Source: Streptomyces sp. NBC_01775 | GTDB lineage: Bacteria > Actinomycetota > Actinomycetes > Streptomycetales > Streptomycetaceae | Length of the DNA stretch: 64,000 nt | Direction of reading: 5' to 3' | NCBI RefSeq assembly: GCF_035917675.1 | Contig: NZ_CP109104.1 | Location: 744,001-808,000, forward strand | Made by a program: the position numbers and the translations under genes | In this document: positions 61,730 through 64,000 of the stretch, one piece after another | Layout: each line of letters starts with the position of its first letter | How positions within the stretch are numbered: position 1 is the first letter of the stretch | The notes under the pieces: model-generated | Databases searched by the model: none | What the model was told of the DNA's origin: nothing | The model's input: only the letters and a program-made list of their open reading frames with translations

Positions 61730-62479
61730 GTGACCGTGACGAGTCAGCCCTCCAGCACCGACGAGCCCCAGCCCGACCTCGCCCAACTCCTGCGCCCCGT
61801 CGTACGGGAGTCCTCCGTGAGCGAGGTCGCCAAGCGCCTCCTCGACCACCTCTCCGCGGGCAACATCAAGCCCGGGGCACGGCTGCCCGCCGAGCGCCAG
61901 CTCGCCGAGGCGCTGGGGGTGGCGCGCTCCAGCGTCCGCGGCGCGCTGTCCGCGCTCGACGTGCTCGGGATCATCGAGATCCGGCCGGGTTCGGGCTCGT
62001 ACGTGCGCGAGGGCACCTCGGAGTTCCTCCCGCGGGCCATCAACTGGGGCCTGATGCTGGGTCAGCGCCGCACGCAGGATCTGGTCGAGGTGCGGACCTA
62101 CATGGAGAGCGTCTCGGCCCGGCTCGCCGCGGAGCGGGCGACGGAGGAGGACGTGGCCCGGCTGGAGGAGCATCTGCGGCACATGCGGGAGGCGGGCAGT
62201 GACGTCAAGGCGTTCATCGACGCCGACATCGCCTTCCACCTGGAGTGCGCGGCCATCGCGCGCAACACGGTGCTCAGCGACATCCTGCACAGCATCCGCG
62301 CGCTGCTCCAGGTGTGGATGGAACGCGTCAGCGACGTCGAGGGAACCGTCAGCGGCACCCTGTGCGAGCACGACACGATCCTCAAGGCGATCCGCGACCG
62401 GGATCCGGAAAGCGCGGACCGGGCGATGGCCGAGCACATGCGGATGGCGAGCGCACGACTGCGCGAATCGGTGGGGTGA
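61730..62479 (+). CDS. GntR family regulator (FadR subfamily), divergent from the apionate-like operon
   Basis: 249 aa from GTG 61730 (a GTG at 61736 is close). Winged helix (NIKPGARLPAERQLAEALGV, ARSSVRGALSALDVLGIIEI) and C-terminal FCD domain with metal-ligand positions (D in IDADIAFHLECAAIARNTVL, H in CEHDTILKAI and AMAEHMRMA). FadR-type proteins commonly repress sugar-acid catabolism genes and release DNA on binding the substrate. The palindrome at 61600 is the likely target. Start region is nearly leaderless. Confidence 0.93.
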   Translation: MTVTSQPSSTDEPQPDLAQLLRPVVRESSVSEVAKRLLDHLSAGNIKPGARLPAERQLAEALGVARSSVRGALSALDVLGIIEIRPGSGSYVREGTSEFLPRAINWGLMLGQRRTQDLVEVRTYMESVSARLAAERATEEDVARLEEHLRHMREAGSDVKAFIDADIAFHLECAAIARNTVLSDILHSIRALLQVWMERVSDVEGTVSGTLCEHDTILKAIRDRDPESADRAMAEHMRMASARLRESVG

Positions 62480-62487
62480 GCCCTTCC

Positions 62488-62510
62488 CCGCACCGCCGCC
62501 CGCGGTGCGG
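62488..62510. terminator. Terminator-like hairpin after the FadR gene
   Basis: CCGCACCGC and GCGGTGCGG are perfect 9-bp arms with a 5-base loop, 9 bases after the stop. Confidence 0.65.
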
Positions 62511-62751
62511 CTCCACCAGCGCCCGGGAGTGCGCCCGCTCGACCAGCACGTACTCGTCGAACAGCCCGGTCCCGGTGAATGACTGTCCGCTCAGGAACGT
62601 GTCAGCGTGCTCCTCGGCGCCTTGTCCCACCAGCGGATACTTTTCCTGCTCAACGTCCTGTCCTGCGCCTCGCATTGGACATTCGCTGTCCGCGGTCTCT
62701 GGGTGTGCCGCCCGCTGCTCCGGGGGCGGCCGGACCGCAGGTCCCGCCCGG
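62511..62751. other. Intergenic, orphan minus-strand ORF
   Basis: A minus frame from ATG 62675 reads GQDVEQEKYPLVGQGAEEHA, DTFLSGQSFTGTGLFDEYVL and VERAHSRALVEPHRGRR. It looks protein-like but runs into the FadR gene end and has no ribosome site. Family not recognised; perhaps a remnant. Confidence 0.3.
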
Positions 62752-63711
62752 TCAGGCAACCGGCGGCCCCGTCAGGTAGGTGCCGTCGCGGTCGTAGGGC
62801 CACGGGTTCGCCACGCAGCCGTGCAGCCCCTTGATCTGCTGCATCATCGCCGGAGCGGGCCGGCCCGGCCCGGCACACGTCCGGTGCTGGTAGCCGAGGA
62901 AGTGTCCCACCTCGTGGTTGACCGTCAGCGCGTGGTAGTCGGACAGGCTGTGCTGGTAGTACGGGTTGGCCAGCAGCCAGCGCTTGACGTTGACCACCAC
63001 GTTCTTGCCTACGCGGCAGTTGACCTCGCCCCCGGTGTCGAGACCACCGCGCCCGCACATGCGGTCCACGGTGTCAGGCGTGGCGACGACCACGGTGAAG
63101 TCGTGCGCCCCGCCTGTGACCTGTTGAAAGGAGGCCGCGTCACTGGCCGTCCAGCCGCGCGGGTCGGCGAGGATCCGACGCACCTCGTTCGAGATCCCGT
63201 CCGGGGTCTGCGCCAGGTTGTTCTCCACCTTGACCTTGTAGCGAAAGAGCCGGCCCGCGCTGCCGATCCGCTTTCCTGAGACCGTCGCCGTGCGGAATTC
63301 CCCGGGGCCGTCCGCCGGGTAGCGCGCGTCCGGGTCCACGGCGTCGCCGCTGGGGGGCGGGGAGGTGCGCGGCGACGCCTTGGGTGCGGAGCGGCTCGGC
63401 TCCGGGCTGTCCGACCGTGGGGCGTCCTCCGCCACCTCGCCGGGTGTGTGGGACGGCGACGCGGCCACCTCGCCGCCGCCGGCCCGCCCGGGGTGGTGCT
63501 CCGGGAGCAGGACACTGCCCACGAGCGCGGCCGAGGCGACCACCGTGACGCCGGACACCGCCAGCAACACGGAGCGTGACCGCGAGCGGCGTCTGCGCCG
63601 ACGGCCGTGCCCCCGTGACGGCGACACGGCGCGCCAGGCTACGCGCCCCGCCCCGCTGGTGGGGATGACGCCGGTGTTGCCGTACTGCTCATTCATCGTG
63701 CCCTGTCCCAT
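62752..63711 (-). CDS. DUF3152-like membrane-anchored protein with HExxHxxGxxH motif
   Basis: 319 aa from ATG at 63711 (ATG at 63696 also possible). An Arg-rich cytoplasmic N-terminus (GHGRRRRRRSRSRSVLLAVS) is followed by one membrane helix (~55-75, AVSGVTVVASAALVGSVLLP), a Pro/Ser linker and an extracellular domain with HEVGHFLGYQHRTC, the zincin motif, and GCVANPWPYDRDG near the end. Known DUF3152 proteins in actinobacteria have this motif but no proven substrate. Alone on its strand. Confidence 0.87.
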   Translation of the reverse strand: MGQGTMNEQYGNTGVIPTSGAGRVAWRAVSPSRGHGRRRRRRSRSRSVLLAVSGVTVVASAALVGSVLLPEHHPGRAGGGEVAASPSHTPGEVAEDAPRSDSPEPSRSAPKASPRTSPPPSGDAVDPDARYPADGPGEFRTATVSGKRIGSAGRLFRYKVKVENNLAQTPDGISNEVRRILADPRGWTASDAASFQQVTGGAHDFTVVVATPDTVDRMCGRGGLDTGGEVNCRVGKNVVVNVKRWLLANPYYQHSLSDYHALTVNHEVGHFLGYQHRTCAGPGRPAPAMMQQIKGLHGCVANPWPYDRDGTYLTGPPVA

Positions 63712-64000
63712 CTGCAGAGGCACTCCAACCTCGTGCAGATGGTCAGATGCACGCACAGCGGCGAAAGTTCACGGGGAATCGCACCACTGCTCTCGGCCAT
63801 GATCCCCGCACGAGTACCTCCACCCAGCCTGACCTGGACGGATGATGATTCGGCACCCGCACGGTCCGGCGTCGGCAATGTGGCCGTCCCACAGCGGCGC
63901 ACCAAGACGGCTGGCGGGTCGGCACGTTCGCCCGCCTCGGTCCGCGCCCTAGGTTGCGGCTGACCGGGCCCCGTGCCCGCACTCCCCCACGAGCACCACG
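63712..64000. other. No gene seen at the right edge
   Basis: Upstream region of the DUF3152-like gene; short frames only. Confidence 0.4.

Overview
The window is high-GC actinobacterial DNA, almost certainly from a Streptomyces or close relative. Support comes from strong codon-position GC bias, GGAGG-type ribosome binding sites, GTG/TTG starts, many TetR/GntR/SDR genes and the short 'CCCCCAAGCTCT...GGGGG' intergenic repeats typical of the genus. The mix of catabolic operons, regulators and a dense scatter of broken genes and transposase or integrase stubs suggests an accessory region such as a chromosome arm rather than the core. No tRNA, rRNA or CRISPR array was recognised.

Layout. 1-6.3 kb: a coupled glycan-degradation set (GH38 alpha-mannosidase, GH2 glycosidase, sulfatase). 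6.4-8.3 kb: a decayed pxpABC (5-oxoprolinase) operon, each gene damaged differently. 8.4-20.5 kb: a graveyard of IS5, ISL3 and integrase fragments and broken genes, holding two SDR/TetR pairs, several small secreted proteins and hypotheticals. 20.6-24.5 kb: an opine-dehydrogenase-family enzyme and an AbgT transporter facing a GntR regulator across a perfect palindrome. 24.6-28.1 kb: an amino-acid permease and a two-Rossmann-domain channel-like protein. 28.6-30.6 kb: a MarR regulator divergent from an enolase. 30.6-32.2 kb: a GntR-ABC locus wrecked by a deletion. 33-38.2 kb: DHFR-like protein, TetR/SDR/VOC and an epoxide hydrolase. 38.5-42.9 kb: a MoxR ATPase, a VWA/metallopeptidase protein and a third conserved partner. 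44-48.6 kb: a coupled ABC transporter, Nudix and Nudix-kinase fusion cluster. 48.7-54.1 kb: a creatinase/ectoine-hydrolase-like enzyme, an MHS transporter and a D-amino-acid dehydrogenase, divergent from a LysR regulator. 55.4-62.5 kb: a six-gene tightly coupled operon with a divergent FadR-type regulator. 62.7-63.7 kb: a secreted HExxH protein.

The best candidate for a coherent catabolic system is 55.4-62.5 kb. An acid-type (ACS) MFS importer, an ApnO-like dehydrogenase, a TIM-barrel enzyme that could be a 3-oxo-isoapionate decarboxylase, a DhaK/DhaL-type kinase, a triose-phosphate-isomerase homologue with an altered N-terminal signature and an RpiB homologue fit the steps of D-apionate -> L-erythrulose -> L-erythrulose 1-phosphate -> D-erythrulose 4-phosphate -> D-erythrose 4-phosphate. 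The best candidates for less-described systems are the Nudix/Nudix-kinase/ABC cluster (44-48.6 kb) and the MoxR/VWA-metallopeptidase/unknown triad (38.5-42.9 kb). All functional statements come from motif reading and context only; no database search was run.
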